Shown: positions 10,280 to 19,201, counted from the first letter of the stretch. The stretch is DNA of 64,000 nucleotides from Palsa-506 sp963836355 (GCA_963836355.1 CAWIJO010000023.1:1-64000), one strand, 5' to 3'. Program-made: numbers and translations. Notes: generated from the letters alone by a model not told the origin.

Positions 10280-10798
10280 ATGACCTGGGTCGCCCCGGAG
10301 ATCAACAGGATCGAGGAGCCGTTCATCGCGGGCGAGCGGTCGATGCTGGAGGGCTGGCTGGATTTCCACCGCACCACGCTGCTGTGGAAGTGCGCTGGCC
10401 TTACCGGCCAGCAGCTCGCGCTGCGGGCCGTCTCCCCATCCAGCCTGTCGCTGCTCGGCCTGATCAGGCACAGCGCCGACGTCGAGCGGTCCTGGTTCCG
10501 GCGGCATGCGCACCGCGAGGCGGTGGACTACCTCTACTGGCGGGACGACATGCCGGACGCGGCGTTCGAGGAGGCCGACGCGGCTGACGCAGAAAGGGAC
10601 TACGCGGCGCTGACCCTGGAGTGGGAGCTCGCCCGGCGGGCCGTCTCCAGCCACGGGCTGGACGACACCTTCATCACCCAGCGCGGCAACGAGATCTCGA
10701 TCCGCTGGGTATACGTGCACATGATCGAGGAGTACGCGCGCCACAACGGCCATGCCGACCTGCTGCGCGAGCGCATCGACGGCAGGACCGGATTCTGA
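10280..10798 (+). CDS. DinB/DUF664 family protein
   Basis: 172 residues from ATG 10280, preceded by a strong GGGAGGA ribosome site. The DinB four-helix fold is indicated by an early His in DFHRTTLLWK, a central LIRHSADVERSWF and a late MIEEYARHNGHAD; these three His would form the metal site. DUF664 members in actinomycetes include mycothiol- or bacillithiol-dependent transferases and many of unknown role. It lies directly after proS (41 bp from the corrected stop) and ahead of a mycothiol-linked dehydrogenase, in keeping with thiol-dependent detoxification, but the substrate is unknown. Confidence 0.8.
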   Translation: MTWVAPEINRIEEPFIAGERSMLEGWLDFHRTTLLWKCAGLTGQQLALRAVSPSSLSLLGLIRHSADVERSWFRRHAHREAVDYLYWRDDMPDAAFEEADAADAERDYAALTLEWELARRAVSSHGLDDTFITQRGNEISIRWVYVHMIEEYARHNGHADLLRERIDGRTGF

Positions 10799-10825
10799 CC
10801 TCGGGCGCGGCATTATGATCAGCCC

Positions 10826-11911
10826 ATGCCACATCAGGTCAGCGGAGTCATCGCCGCCGCCAAGGGCGCCGGGGTAGAGATAAAGACAGTCATCGTGCCC
10901 GATCCAGGACCGGGCGAGGCGCTGGTCAGGGTGCAAGCGTGCGGCGTCTGCCACACGGACCTGCACTACCGCGAGGGCGGCATCGGCGACGATTTCCCCT
11001 ACCTGCTCGGGCACGAGGCGGCCGGCCTGGTGGAGTCGGTCGGCGATGGCGTGACCGATCTCGCGCCGGGCGATTTCGTCATCCTGAACTGGCGCGCGGT
11101 CTGCGGGCAGTGCCGGGCCTGCCGGCGCGGGCGGCCCTGGTACTGCTTCGCCACTCACAACGCGGCGCAGAAGATGATGCTGGCTGACGGCACCGTCCTG
11201 TCCCCCGCGCTCGGCATCGGCGCGTTCGCGGACAAGACGCTGGTCGCGGCCGGCCAGTGCACCAAGGTGAACCCGGCCATCCGGCCGGAGGTGGCCGGCC
11301 TGCTCGGCTGCGGCGTGATGGCCGGCCTCGGCGCGGCGCTGAACACCGCCGGGGTCAGCCGCGGTGACTCGGTCGCCGTGATCGGCTGCGGCGGGGTCGG
11401 CAACGCCGCGGTGCTCGGCGCCAGCCTGGCCGGCGCGCGGAAGATCATCGCCGTAGACGTCGATCCGGGCAAGCTGGAATGGGCCCGCGGCTTCGGCGCC
11501 ACCGACGTGATCAACTCCCGGGATGCCGACCCGGTCGAGGGCATCCAGGCGCTTACCGAGGGGAACGGCGCTGACGTGGTGATCGAGGCGGTCGGCCGGC
11601 CGGAAACCTATACCCAGGCCTTCTACGCCCGCGATCTGGCCGGCACTGTCGTCCTGGTCGGCGTCCCGACCCCGGAGATGAGGCTGGAACTGCCGCTGCT
11701 CGACTTCTTCGGCCGCGGCGGGGCGCTCAAGTCCTCCTGGTACGGCGACTGCCTGCCGAGCCGAGACTTCCCGATGCTCGTCGACCTGCACCTGCAGGGC
11801 AGGCTGCCGCTGGAGAAGTTCGTGTCCGAGACCATCGCGCTCGGCCAGGTCGAGGATGCATTCGCCAAGATGCAGCGCGGGGAGGTGCTCCGCTCCATGG
11901 TGCTGCTGTGA
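10826..11911 (+). CDS. mscR: Zinc-dependent MDR alcohol dehydrogenase, likely S-(hydroxymethyl)mycothiol dehydrogenase
   Basis: 361 residues. The catalytic zinc site is C42 in CGVCHTD, the His of LGHEAAG and a later Cys in LLGCGVMAG. The structural zinc loop is CGQCRACRRGRPWYC. The NAD site is GCGGVG followed by Asp in IIAVDVD. Length and motifs match mycothiol-dependent formaldehyde dehydrogenase, which oxidises the formaldehyde-mycothiol adduct. A general class III-like alcohol dehydrogenase is the alternative. Its stop overlaps the GTG of the next gene by four bases, so the two are translationally coupled. Confidence 0.8.
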   Translation: MPHQVSGVIAAAKGAGVEIKTVIVPDPGPGEALVRVQACGVCHTDLHYREGGIGDDFPYLLGHEAAGLVESVGDGVTDLAPGDFVILNWRAVCGQCRACRRGRPWYCFATHNAAQKMMLADGTVLSPALGIGAFADKTLVAAGQCTKVNPAIRPEVAGLLGCGVMAGLGAALNTAGVSRGDSVAVIGCGGVGNAAVLGASLAGARKIIAVDVDPGKLEWARGFGATDVINSRDADPVEGIQALTEGNGADVVIEAVGRPETYTQAFYARDLAGTVVLVGVPTPEMRLELPLLDFFGRGGALKSSWYGDCLPSRDFPMLVDLHLQGRLPLEKFVSETIALGQVEDAFAKMQRGEVLRSMVLL

Positions 11912-12654
11912 CGAGCAGCGCCACCGCCGGCGGCACTGTGACCGGCGCCCGGATCGCCATGTGGTCCGGGCCGCGCACGATCTCCACGGCGCTCATGCGC
12001 GCCTGGGGCAGCCGCGCCGACACCGTGGTCATCGATGAGCCACTGTACGGGTTCTACCTGCAGCGGACTGGCGTGCCGCATCCCGGCCGCGATGAGGTAA
12101 TCAAGACCATGAATAACGGATGGCGCCAGGTCATTGACGACCTGACGCTGGCCCCGTTCCCGGCCGGCAAGACAGTCTTCTATGCCAAGCACATGACGCA
12201 CCATCTGCTGCCCGAGGTGGATCGCGGGGCGCTAGGCGGGCTGCGGCATGCCTACCTCATCCGGGACCCGCGGCAGTTGCTCGCGTCCTACGCGAAGGTC
12301 CGCGCCCGGCCGGTGCTGGACGATCTCGGCCTGGCCCAGCAGGTGGAGGTATTCCGGATGTTCGGCGGTCCGGTGCTGGACTCCGGGGACATCCTGCGGC
12401 AGCCCGAGCCCATGCTCCGCGCGCTCTGTGCGGCCCTGGCGGTCCCGTTTGACCCGGCGATGCTGTCCTGGCCTGCCGGGCCGCGGGACACCGACGGCGT
12501 CTGGGCCCGGCACTGGTACGACGGGGTCTGGCGGTCGACCGGGTTCGGGCCGTACCGGGAGCAGGCTGCGGAACTGCCGCCGGAGCTGGAACCGCTGGCC
12601 GCGCAGTGCCAGCCCTTCTACACCGAAATGTCCGCGCGCCGAATCCGGCCGTGA
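11908..12654 (+). CDS. Sulfotransferase-like P-loop protein
   Basis: 248 residues, GTG start overlapping the dehydrogenase stop. An N-terminal SGPRTIST sequence resembles the 5'-phosphosulfate loop of sulfotransferases, and LIRDPRQLLASY matches the 3'-phosphate-binding RDP...S motif. Related proteins occur fused or adjacent to branched-chain-type aminotransferases, and here a class IV aminotransferase starts 12 bp downstream. The three genes probably form one operon. Whether it transfers sulfate or binds another nucleotide-activated group is not known. Confidence 0.65.
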   Translation: MTSSATAGGTVTGARIAMWSGPRTISTALMRAWGSRADTVVIDEPLYGFYLQRTGVPHPGRDEVIKTMNNGWRQVIDDLTLAPFPAGKTVFYAKHMTHHLLPEVDRGALGGLRHAYLIRDPRQLLASYAKVRARPVLDDLGLAQQVEVFRMFGGPVLDSGDILRQPEPMLRALCAALAVPFDPAMLSWPAGPRDTDGVWARHWYDGVWRSTGFGPYREQAAELPPELEPLAAQCQPFYTEMSARRIRP

Positions 12655-12666
12655 CCGGGGGAACCC

Positions 12667-13566
12667 ATGCTGCAGAACTTCGACGAGCGCAACCGTGACC
12701 TGATCGTCAGCGTAGGCGGGCAGCTGGTGCACCGGGACTCCGCGGCCGTCAGCCCATTCGACTCGGCCGTCCAGGGCGGTGACGCGGTCTGGGAGGGGCT
12801 CCGGCTCTACCAGGGCCGGATTTTCCGGCTGGATGAGCACCTGGCCAGGCTGCGCCGGTCGGCGGTGGCACTGGCTTTCGACTCGATCCCGTCCGCCCAG
12901 GAGATCACCGGGCAGATCCGGCAGACTGTGCAGGCGAACGGGATGACCGACAACGTGCACATCCGGCTGACCCTCACCCGCGGAGTCAAGATCACCAGCG
13001 GGATGGATCCGCGGCTGAACCAGTCCGGCCCTACCCTGATCGTGCTGGCCGAGCACAAGCCGCCGGTCTACGACCAGACCGGGATCAGGCTGATCACCTC
13101 CAGCGTCCGCCGCACGCCGCCGGACTCGCTCGATCCCAAGATCCACCACAACAACCTGCTGACCTCGATCCTGGCCAAAATCGAGGCGAACAACGCTGGC
13201 GCGGATGACGCGGTCATGCTGGATCACCGCGGCTTTGTCGCCGAGACCAATGCCACGCACATCTTCCTGGTTACCGGCGGCCTGCTGGCGACGCCCACCA
13301 CGGCGGCCTGCCCGGAGGGCATCACCAGGGCAGCAGTGCTCGAGCTGGCCGCCGGTGCCGGGATCCCGCACCAGACCGGCGACTACAGCCTGACCCAGCT
13401 CTACACCGCCGACGAGATCTTCGTCACCGGCACCATGGGCGGGATCGCGCCGGTGATCAGCGTGGACGGCCGGACAATCGGCCCGGGCAAGGCCGGCCCG
13501 GTCACCGCCCGGCTGACCGGCCTGCTAGCCGAGCTCGCCGCCAGCACCGGCACTCCGGTCAGCTGA
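12667..13566 (+). CDS. Class IV PLP aminotransferase (IlvE/DAAT-like)
   Basis: 299 residues from ATG 12667. Fold-type IV features are an early Arg in GLRLYQGRIFRLDEHLARL, a candidate Schiff-base Lys in DPKIHHNNLL at about 158, the E of GFVAETNATHIF, and the phosphate-cup GTMGGIAPV near the C-terminus. Substrates in this class are branched-chain amino acids, D-amino acids or aminodeoxychorismate. Residues alone do not choose, though the sulfotransferase-like partner and the VAETNATHIF form favour a branched-chain or amino-acid-type enzyme. The last 66 bp of the gene are copied directly after the stop (see the 85-bp repeat). Confidence 0.8.
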   Translation: MLQNFDERNRDLIVSVGGQLVHRDSAAVSPFDSAVQGGDAVWEGLRLYQGRIFRLDEHLARLRRSAVALAFDSIPSAQEITGQIRQTVQANGMTDNVHIRLTLTRGVKITSGMDPRLNQSGPTLIVLAEHKPPVYDQTGIRLITSSVRRTPPDSLDPKIHHNNLLTSILAKIEANNAGADDAVMLDHRGFVAETNATHIFLVTGGLLATPTTAACPEGITRAAVLELAAGAGIPHQTGDYSLTQLYTADEIFVTGTMGGIAPVISVDGRTIGPGKAGPVTARLTGLLAELAASTGTPVS

Positions 13567-13669
13567 GCCGGCCACATCCGCCCCGGTCAGCGCCCGGCTG
13601 ACCGGCCTGCTAGCCGAGCTCGCCGCCAGCACCGGCACTCCCGTCAGCTGAGCCGGCCACATCCGCCCC
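13500..13669 (+). repeat. 85-bp tandem duplication of the aminotransferase gene end
   Basis: 13500-13584 and 13585-13669 are near-identical copies. The first covers the last codons, the stop and 18 bp of trailer; the second is a non-coding copy. They differ at only a few bases (for example gtcacc versus gtcagc at the start), so the duplication is fairly recent, probably by replication slippage or unequal exchange. Confidence 0.9.
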
Positions 13670-13948
13670 ACTAAAAACATCGTCGTCTTTAGTAACAGGG
13701 TCGGATTAGTGGTTAATATCTGTCCGGCGATCACCGGCTAAATCGTAACCATTGTTTTGATCTTGCAACTGGTGTGACTGGCGTGACGAATGGTTCGTTG
13801 GACTAAGGTGGCATTGAGTTAGTCTGTGGCTGGTATGACTGGCGTGGTTAAGGCTGCTCTACTGGGCTCGCCAGTGGCGAGGCCGGCCGATCCGCGCAGC
13901 GAGGCCGGCCGATCCGCATGGCAGGGCGGCCGGGAGAGAATGGGCGGC
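13670..13948 (+). promoter_or_regulatory. AT-richer intergenic stretch with inverted and direct repeats before the aldo/keto reductase
   Basis: This is the least GC-rich stretch nearby. It holds the inverted repeat ACTAAA...TTTAGT (13670-13693), a second inverted repeat GACTAA...TTAGTC (13801-13824), and an imperfect 17-bp direct repeat of CTGGTGTGACTGGCGTG at 13769-13785 and 13830-13846. The recurring TTAGT core suggests a regulator-binding region plus promoter for the downstream gene. No clear -35/-10 pair can be fixed. Confidence 0.35.
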
Positions 13949-14734
13949 ATGTCAGAACATCGTGAGATCCCGGGCGTGGCGCTGGCCAGCGGGGTGGTCA
14001 TGCCGCTCGTCGGCTTCGGCACCTGGCGGCTGCGCGGCGGACAGGCCTACCGGGCGGTGCGGGCCGCGCTCGATTGCGGCTACCGGCACATCGACACCGC
14101 GACCATGTATCGCAACGAGCAGGAGGTCGGCCGGGCGCTGCGGGACAGCGGGCTGAATCGCAAGGACGTCTTCGTCACCACGAAGCTGCCCGGCGAGGGG
14201 GCCGGGCGCGAGCGGGCAACCCTCGCTGCCAGCCTGCGAGCACTGGACACCGGCTATGTGGATCTCTGGCTGGTGCACTGGCCGCCGGCCGGGTCGGCCA
14301 GCCCGGCCGTGTGGCGCGAGCTTCTCGCGCTCAGGGATGAAGGCCTGGTCAGGGCCGTCGGGGTCAGCAACTATTCGATCGCCCAGATCGATGAGCTCAC
14401 CGAAGCGGCCGGCGAGGCGCCGGCGGTCAACCAGATTCCGTGGAGTCCCGCCCAGTATGACCAGAAGCTGGTCGCCGCGATGCGTGACCGGGACGTCGCG
14501 GTGGAAGGCTACAGCCCGCTGAAGGACAGCAACCTGCGCAGCCCGGTACTCACCGAGATCGCCGCCCGGCACGGCGTGACACCGGCCCAGGTGGTGCTCC
14601 GATGGCATGTCGAGCACCAGATCACCGTGATTCCCAAGTCGGCGGACCCGGCCAGGATCGCCGCCAACATCGACCTGCTTGGCTTCTCGCTCGACGCAAA
14701 CGAGGTTGCCAGGATCGACGCGATGGGCCGCTGA
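13949..14734 (+). CDS. Aldo/keto reductase
   Basis: 261 residues from ATG 13949. The frame is open further upstream but that part is low-complexity; ATG 13940 is a close alternative. The catalytic tetrad of the AKR barrel is visible: Asp in YRHIDTA, Tyr in ATMYRNE, Lys in VTTKLPG and His in LVHWPP. The NADPH-binding end is IPKSADPARIAAN. Size and motifs fit the AKR5-type 2,5-diketo-gluconate/methylglyoxal reductase group, cytoplasmic and NADPH-dependent. The substrate is not predictable. Confidence 0.88.
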   Translation: MSEHREIPGVALASGVVMPLVGFGTWRLRGGQAYRAVRAALDCGYRHIDTATMYRNEQEVGRALRDSGLNRKDVFVTTKLPGEGAGRERATLAASLRALDTGYVDLWLVHWPPAGSASPAVWRELLALRDEGLVRAVGVSNYSIAQIDELTEAAGEAPAVNQIPWSPAQYDQKLVAAMRDRDVAVEGYSPLKDSNLRSPVLTEIAARHGVTPAQVVLRWHVEHQITVIPKSADPARIAANIDLLGFSLDANEVARIDAMGR

Positions 14735-14740
14735 GCCGGG

Positions 14741-15328
14741 TCAGCTAGCTGTCCTGGCGGCAGCCCTCGGCCCGCGCACCCGGGCGAGCAGCGCGGTTAC
14801 CTCGGCGGGCGTCCGCAGCCGGACGAACGTCAGGTGCGCGTTGGCCGGGTCCGACATGGCATGCTCGTACCGTTGCCGGTAGGTGTGATGCCGGGTCCAC
14901 GCCCAGGCGACAACCGACTCCATCGGGTCCATCCGCATCAGGTTGGCCCACCGTTCCCGGTTGCCGTTCCACAACTCGGCCCGCAGCGCGGCGCGGCGCA
15001 GGCTCCGCCAGATGATCTGGCGCATCACGCGGCGCCGAGGTGGATCCATCCAGATCACGGTATCGGCCCGGGCCCAGACCAGGTCCCGCACCGCGGAGTA
15101 GTTGCCGTCGGTGACCCAGCACGGCGCCCCGACGAACTCCGCGACCCGGCGGCGGAACTCCTCGCGCTCCAACGGCACCCAGTCTGGCTGGTGAAAGACG
15201 GCGTCAAGCTCCAGATGAGGCGCATCCATCGCGACGGCGAGTGCCGCCGCGATGGTTGTCTTGCCCGATCCGCTGTTGCCGACTACGGATATCCGCCGCA
15301 CGTCGTTCAGTATGTGCGCCGCCGCCAC
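14741..15328 (-). CDS. P-loop nucleotide kinase-like protein (adenylate kinase/topology-modulation type)
   Basis: 195 residues. Walker A is GNSGSGKTT at about residues 17-25, followed by the pattern HLELDAVFHQPDW, typical of small adenylate-kinase-like proteins annotated as FlaR or topology modulation proteins. An Arg-rich lid (PPRRRVMRQIIWRS) and a WAWTRHHTYRQRY segment are also characteristic. These proteins bind and probably phosphorylate a small nucleotide, but the physiological role is unknown. It converges with the aldo/keto reductase, with 6 bp between the ends. Confidence 0.8.
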   Translation of the reverse strand: MAAAHILNDVRRISVVGNSGSGKTTIAAALAVAMDAPHLELDAVFHQPDWVPLEREEFRRRVAEFVGAPCWVTDGNYSAVRDLVWARADTVIWMDPPRRRVMRQIIWRSLRRAALRAELWNGNRERWANLMRMDPMESVVAWAWTRHHTYRQRYEHAMSDPANAHLTFVRLRTPAEVTALLARVRGPRAAARTAS

Positions 15329-15387
15329 GCATCCGCACCCGGATATCCGCGTTCGCGGGGCCGCCCAGTTCCGGTGCGGAAGTCCGG

Positions 15388-16812
15388 CTAGGGCTGCGGC
15401 GCCGGGATGCCCAAGCTGGCCCGCAGCGCGATAATGCGCGCCACCGCGGCCTGGAACGCGGTCTTGTCCAGCGTGCCGTCGCGATAGCCGCCGAGCAGCC
15501 CGTCCAGGCCCTGGATACCCTGGCTGACCTGCTCACCCGAGCAGAGCAGCAGATCCATCCCGGCCGAGGCGGCCAGCACGCCGCGGTTCTGGATGGTGCC
15601 GTGGGCCCGCAGCGCGCCGGCCCCCAGCGCATCGGTGATGGTGACGCCGGTGAACCCGAGCCGCTGCCGCAGCTCGCCTTGGACGATCTTGGATGATAGC
15701 CCGGCCGGGCGGCGCGAACCCAGCGCCGGGTACGCCGCCCAGGACGTCATGATCAGCTTGACCCCGGCGCCGATGGCCGCCTGGTAGGGCAGTTCGTCGA
15801 CCGTGCGGATGGTGTTACCGGAAAGGTGCAGCGTCACCGGGCGCTCGTCGGTGTTCTGCGCCCTCCTGGCCGCGCCCAGGCCAGGAAAGTGCTTGCTGGT
15901 GGCGGCCACGCCGCGAGCCTGCTGCGCCGCGATGAAGTCGGCGCCGAGCCTGGAAACGGCATTCGGATCCATGCTGTAGGAACGGCCAAACTCGTCGATG
16001 AAGTTGCCTGCCTTGCGGTATACGTCCAGGACCGGCGCCAGGTTGACGTTCATGCCCACGCCATGGAGGTTGCGCCCGGCGCCGGTACCGGCCGTGGTTG
16101 CCTCCGCGCCCGGGTGGGCCGACTCGCCGATCTGCTTTTCTGACCGGGCCGGCGCGCCTGGCAGGCGGCGGACGACGCCGCCCTCCTGGTCGGTCATCAG
16201 CAGCAGCGGCTCGTGTACCGGGTTGCGCGTGCTCATCGCCGCCTGTTGCAACTCGGCGGCGACCTGCCGGATCTGCGCCCGGCTGGCGATGTTGCCAGCG
16301 AAGAAGATGACCCCGGCAGCCTGGCCATTCCGGATCCGCCGCAGCAGGCGGGCCGGCGGCGTCAGGCCGGCGTAGCTGTAGATGATCCGCTGCCCGGCCA
16401 GCTGGCGGTCCGACATCGCGGGGGGCGCGGGCGGCTGTCGCGCTCCGGCCGCCGCTGATCCAGCCGCCGACCCGGCTGGCCGGCTCGTCGGGCCGCCGGC
16501 GGCCGTAAGGCTCGCGACCGCCATATCGGCAATCGCCTGCCGGGCCGGCCCGGCAGGCCGGGCGACCGGGCCGTGCGCGCCGTTCAGCCCGCTTGCTCCG
16601 TTACCCCCGGTTGCCCGGTTCGGCCCTGCCCCGGCCGCGCTGCCTAGCGCAGCGGCGCGATCCCGCGCGGTGGCACCGCGCTGGGCAGGCTGCCGCTGCG
16701 CCGCCGAGGACAGGCCTGCACTCCCCGATACCGAGGTTGCCGCGCATCCCGCCAGCAGCGCGACAGCCGCCAAAGCGCAGGGAATCCGGGCCCAGGACCG
16801 AGTACGGGGCAC
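15388..16812 (-). CDS. Glycoside hydrolase family 3 lipoprotein (beta-N-acetylhexosaminidase, NagZ-like)
   Basis: 474 residues. A lipoprotein signal peptide ends in LAGC with the lipid-bearing Cys at 23, followed by a 110-residue Ala/Gly-rich linker. The GH3 barrel follows: TDQEGGVVRR (substrate-binding Asp), GVAATSKHFPGLG (the NagZ-type KH..G loop) and TDALGAGAL (nucleophile Asp). The (beta/alpha)8 domain alone, without a second domain, is the NagZ form that trims N-acetylglucosamine from peptidoglycan fragments. It is anchored outside the membrane, so a role in wall turnover is likely. Confidence 0.88.
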   Translation of the reverse strand: MPRTRSWARIPCALAAVALLAGCAATSVSGSAGLSSAAQRQPAQRGATARDRAAALGSAAGAGPNRATGGNGASGLNGAHGPVARPAGPARQAIADMAVASLTAAGGPTSRPAGSAAGSAAAGARQPPAPPAMSDRQLAGQRIIYSYAGLTPPARLLRRIRNGQAAGVIFFAGNIASRAQIRQVAAELQQAAMSTRNPVHEPLLLMTDQEGGVVRRLPGAPARSEKQIGESAHPGAEATTAGTGAGRNLHGVGMNVNLAPVLDVYRKAGNFIDEFGRSYSMDPNAVSRLGADFIAAQQARGVAATSKHFPGLGAARRAQNTDERPVTLHLSGNTIRTVDELPYQAAIGAGVKLIMTSWAAYPALGSRRPAGLSSKIVQGELRQRLGFTGVTITDALGAGALRAHGTIQNRGVLAASAGMDLLLCSGEQVSQGIQGLDGLLGGYRDGTLDKTAFQAAVARIIALRASLGIPAPQP

Positions 16813-17247
16813 AGGGGACCTTTCCGCGGGCCCGCCATCAGCGGCCGGCCCTAGTCGTCGTCAACGTTCCTGGCCTGCCCGGGACGGCACCCGGGCTCGC
16901 TCACAATCTAGGGCAACGCCGCAAGCTGCGGATTCCGCATCGCCGAGGTCAGTGAGAATTTCGAGCTCCTGAGGCTGGTGGGATAACTGGCGCTGGTGTG
17001 ACCAAGAAGCTGATTAGCTTGTAAGACGCTGACCGCGGCCGAGTGGTTGGCCCGGGCACGGGTGATCCGGCTCGGCCGGGAAACTGGCCCGGGCACGGGT
17101 GATCCGGCTCGGCCGGGGCTGGCCGGGCGCCGCGGGGCCTGCCGTTGACATCGCGTCCGGGGATCGCCGAGACTGCCGGCATGGTTCCAGGCAATCGGCG
17201 GGCTCCCTGACGGCCGCAGCTCGATCCTGGCTGACTCCCCGGCATCC
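16813..17247. other. Gene-free intergenic stretch with a 33-bp direct repeat
   Basis: No gene is supported. Two identical 33-bp copies starting TGGCCCGGGCACGGG lie at 17048-17080 and 17085-17117, separated by 4 bp (period 37). The rest is plain GC-rich spacer upstream of both the GH3 lipoprotein (leftward) and the methanethiol oxidase (rightward), so promoters for both should be here. Confidence 0.5.
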
Positions 17248-17255
17248 AGGCATCA

Positions 17256-17281
17256 TCTGAGATGATCCCTATATTCTCAGA
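17256..17281 (+). promoter_or_regulatory. Candidate operator: perfect 7-bp inverted repeat before the methanethiol oxidase gene
   Basis: TCTGAGA (17256-17262) and TCTCAGA (17275-17281) face each other across 12 bp, ending 21 bp before ATG 17303 in an AT-richer patch (CCCTATATT). Spacing and position fit a dimeric repressor site of the ArsR/MarR kind overlapping the promoter. No regulator gene sits beside it. Confidence 0.35.
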
Positions 17282-17302
17282 CGACTATGAAGGGTATATG
17301 TC

Positions 17303-18718
17303 ATGTCCGATGGTCACGAGCAGCACCACGCCGACCCGACGTTCTATCGCTCGCCCCGCGACGCCGCCGCCGCGCCAGCCGAGCAGCTCGCGTACGTGGC
17401 CGCCTTCGCCCGCCCGGCCGACAAGCCGGACGCGATCGCCGTGGTCGACGTCGACCCGGCCTCGGCCAGCTACAGCTCCGTGGTCGGTTTCACCGAACTG
17501 CCCAATCTGGGCGACGAGCTGCACCACTTCGGCTGGAACGCCTGCTCCAGCGCGCTCTGCCCGGGCGGCGGGCACGACCACGGCGGCCGGCAGTACCTGA
17601 TCGTCCCCGGGCTGCGGTCCTCCCGGCTGTACGTGCTGGACATCAAGGACGATCCGGCGGCCCCGAAGATCGTCAAGGTGCTCGAGGCCGACGAGCTCGG
17701 CAAACGGGCCGGCTACTCCAGGCCGCACACCGTGCACTGCGGCCCCGGCGGGCTGTTCGTGTCCTGCCTGGGCGGCGACGGCCAGGAGGGCCCTGGCGGC
17801 GTCGCGCTGCTCGACCATAACTCGTTCGACGTGATCGGCCAGTGGGAGGCTGACCGCGGCGACCAGTACCTGGCCTACGACGTCTGGTGGCACATCAACC
17901 ACGACGTGGCCATCACATCCGAGTGGGGCACCCCGTCGATGATCGAGAACGGGATCGTGCCGGACCTGCTGCTCGGCCGCAAGTACGGGCACCGGCTGCA
18001 CTTCTGGGACATGAAGACCCGCAAGAACATCCAGACCATCGACCTCGGCGACGAGCACCAGATGGCACTCGAGCTGCGGCCGGCGCACGACCCGACGCAG
18101 AAGTACGGCTTCGTCGGCGTGGTGGTCAGCGTCGAGGACCTGTCCGCCTCCATCTGGCTGTGGCACCAGGGCGACGACGGCAAGTGGGCCGCGCAGAAGG
18201 TCATCTCGATCCCGGCCGAGCCCGCTGATGCCGCGGACCTGCCGCCCGCCCTGCAGCCCTTCGGCGCGGTGCCGCCGCTGGTCACCGACCTGGCCCTGGC
18301 GGTCGACGACCAGAAGCTATACGTCTCCTGCTGGGGCACCGGCGAGCTCAAGCAGTTCGACGTCTCCGACCCGTTCCACCCGCGGGAGACCGGGTCGGTC
18401 CGAGTCGGCGGGATCGTCGGGCGGAAGGCGCACCCGGCGCGGCCGGACCAGCCGTTGTCCGGCGGCCCGCAGATGGTCGAGGTCAGCCGGGACAGCAAGC
18501 GGGTGTACTTCACCAACTCCCTGTACGGGGCGTGGGACGACCAGTTCTACCCGGACGGCGTCGGCGCGTGGATGGCCAAGCTGGACGTCAGCGACCCGGG
18601 CATTACCCTCGACGAGCAGTTCTTCCTGGAGGGCGAGGCATTCCGCGGCCGGCGCGCGCACCAGATCCGGCTGCAGGGCGGCGACGCGTCCAGCGACTCC
18701 TACTGCTATCCATCGTGA
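17303..18718 (+). CDS. mtoX: Selenium-binding protein SBP56 family, probable methanethiol oxidase
   Basis: 471 residues, close to the family norm. Diagnostic segments are FHHFGWNACSS-type (here ELHHFGWNACSSALC), LIVPGLRSSRLYVLDI, KPHTVHC-type (RPHTVHCGPGG), and the metal-ligand-rich HINHDVAITSEWGTP and LVTDLALAVDD. The seven-bladed propeller enzyme of this family oxidises methanethiol to formaldehyde, hydrogen sulfide and peroxide using copper. The family Cys in SSALC is kept. No signal peptide is seen, unlike periplasmic proteobacterial forms. In actinomycetes the in vivo substrate is not settled. Confidence 0.88.
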   Translation: MSDGHEQHHADPTFYRSPRDAAAAPAEQLAYVAAFARPADKPDAIAVVDVDPASASYSSVVGFTELPNLGDELHHFGWNACSSALCPGGGHDHGGRQYLIVPGLRSSRLYVLDIKDDPAAPKIVKVLEADELGKRAGYSRPHTVHCGPGGLFVSCLGGDGQEGPGGVALLDHNSFDVIGQWEADRGDQYLAYDVWWHINHDVAITSEWGTPSMIENGIVPDLLLGRKYGHRLHFWDMKTRKNIQTIDLGDEHQMALELRPAHDPTQKYGFVGVVVSVEDLSASIWLWHQGDDGKWAAQKVISIPAEPADAADLPPALQPFGAVPPLVTDLALAVDDQKLYVSCWGTGELKQFDVSDPFHPRETGSVRVGGIVGRKAHPARPDQPLSGGPQMVEVSRDSKRVYFTNSLYGAWDDQFYPDGVGAWMAKLDVSDPGITLDEQFFLEGEAFRGRRAHQIRLQGGDASSDSYCYPS

Positions 18719-18757
18719 TCCGGTGCAGGCTGGCGGAACCGGTCATGATGGCGCCGG

Positions 18758-19201
18758 TCAGGAGTTGGCGTACACCCGCTGCGGCTCGACCAGCACGGCG
18801 GTGCGCCCCTCCGCCGCCATCACCCGGTCGTAGGTGTCCCAGTCATCATGGGTGCCGCCTGCGGCGGTGAACACGGCGCGGAGCAGCGCCGGCACGTCCC
18901 CGGCAGCCAGGCCGGGCAACGGATCACCGGGGCCGGCCAGCTCGGCCGGCCCCTCGGCGGCCGCCCATTCCCAGCCGACCCGGACCACGATGGCCACCTG
19001 CGGCCTGGCCCGCAGGTTGGCCAGCTTCCGGCTGCCGCCCCTGGCGACCAGCCCGACCACTGGCCGACCGGTCACCGGGTGATCAAGCACGCCAGCGTTC
19101 ACCACCGAGGACTGGATGGTGCCGTCCGCGCGCCGCGTGGACACGACGCACAGGCCGTGATCACGGGTCACCAGGCGGCCGAAGTCAGCCAGATCAGTCA
19201 T
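18758..19201 (-). CDS. PPOX-class F420/FMN-dependent oxidoreductase
   Basis: 147 residues from ATG 19201; the longer open frame to 19294 is less likely. It shows the split-barrel pattern of the pyridoxamine-phosphate-oxidase-like family: GLCVVSTRRADGTIQSSVVN, a Val/Gly-rich strand and ARGGSRKLANLRARPQVAIVV, the Rv1155-type signature in which the SRK segment contacts cofactor phosphate. Actinomycete members often use F420. It is transcribed convergently toward the methanethiol oxidase, and the substrate is unknown. Confidence 0.8.
   Translation of the reverse strand: MTDLADFGRLVTRDHGLCVVSTRRADGTIQSSVVNAGVLDHPVTGRPVVGLVARGGSRKLANLRARPQVAIVVRVGWEWAAAEGPAELAGPGDPLPGLAAGDVPALLRAVFTAAGGTHDDWDTYDRVMAAEGRTAVLVEPQRVYANS

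Noticed and set aside
10217..11791. Leftward frame of over 500 codons opposite DinB and the mycothiol-linked dehydrogenase
   Set aside because: Shadow of two clear genes; no motif or start site.
17303..18718. Selenocysteine in the selenium-binding-type protein
   Set aside because: No in-frame TGA occurs; the name comes from the mammalian homologue that binds selenium.
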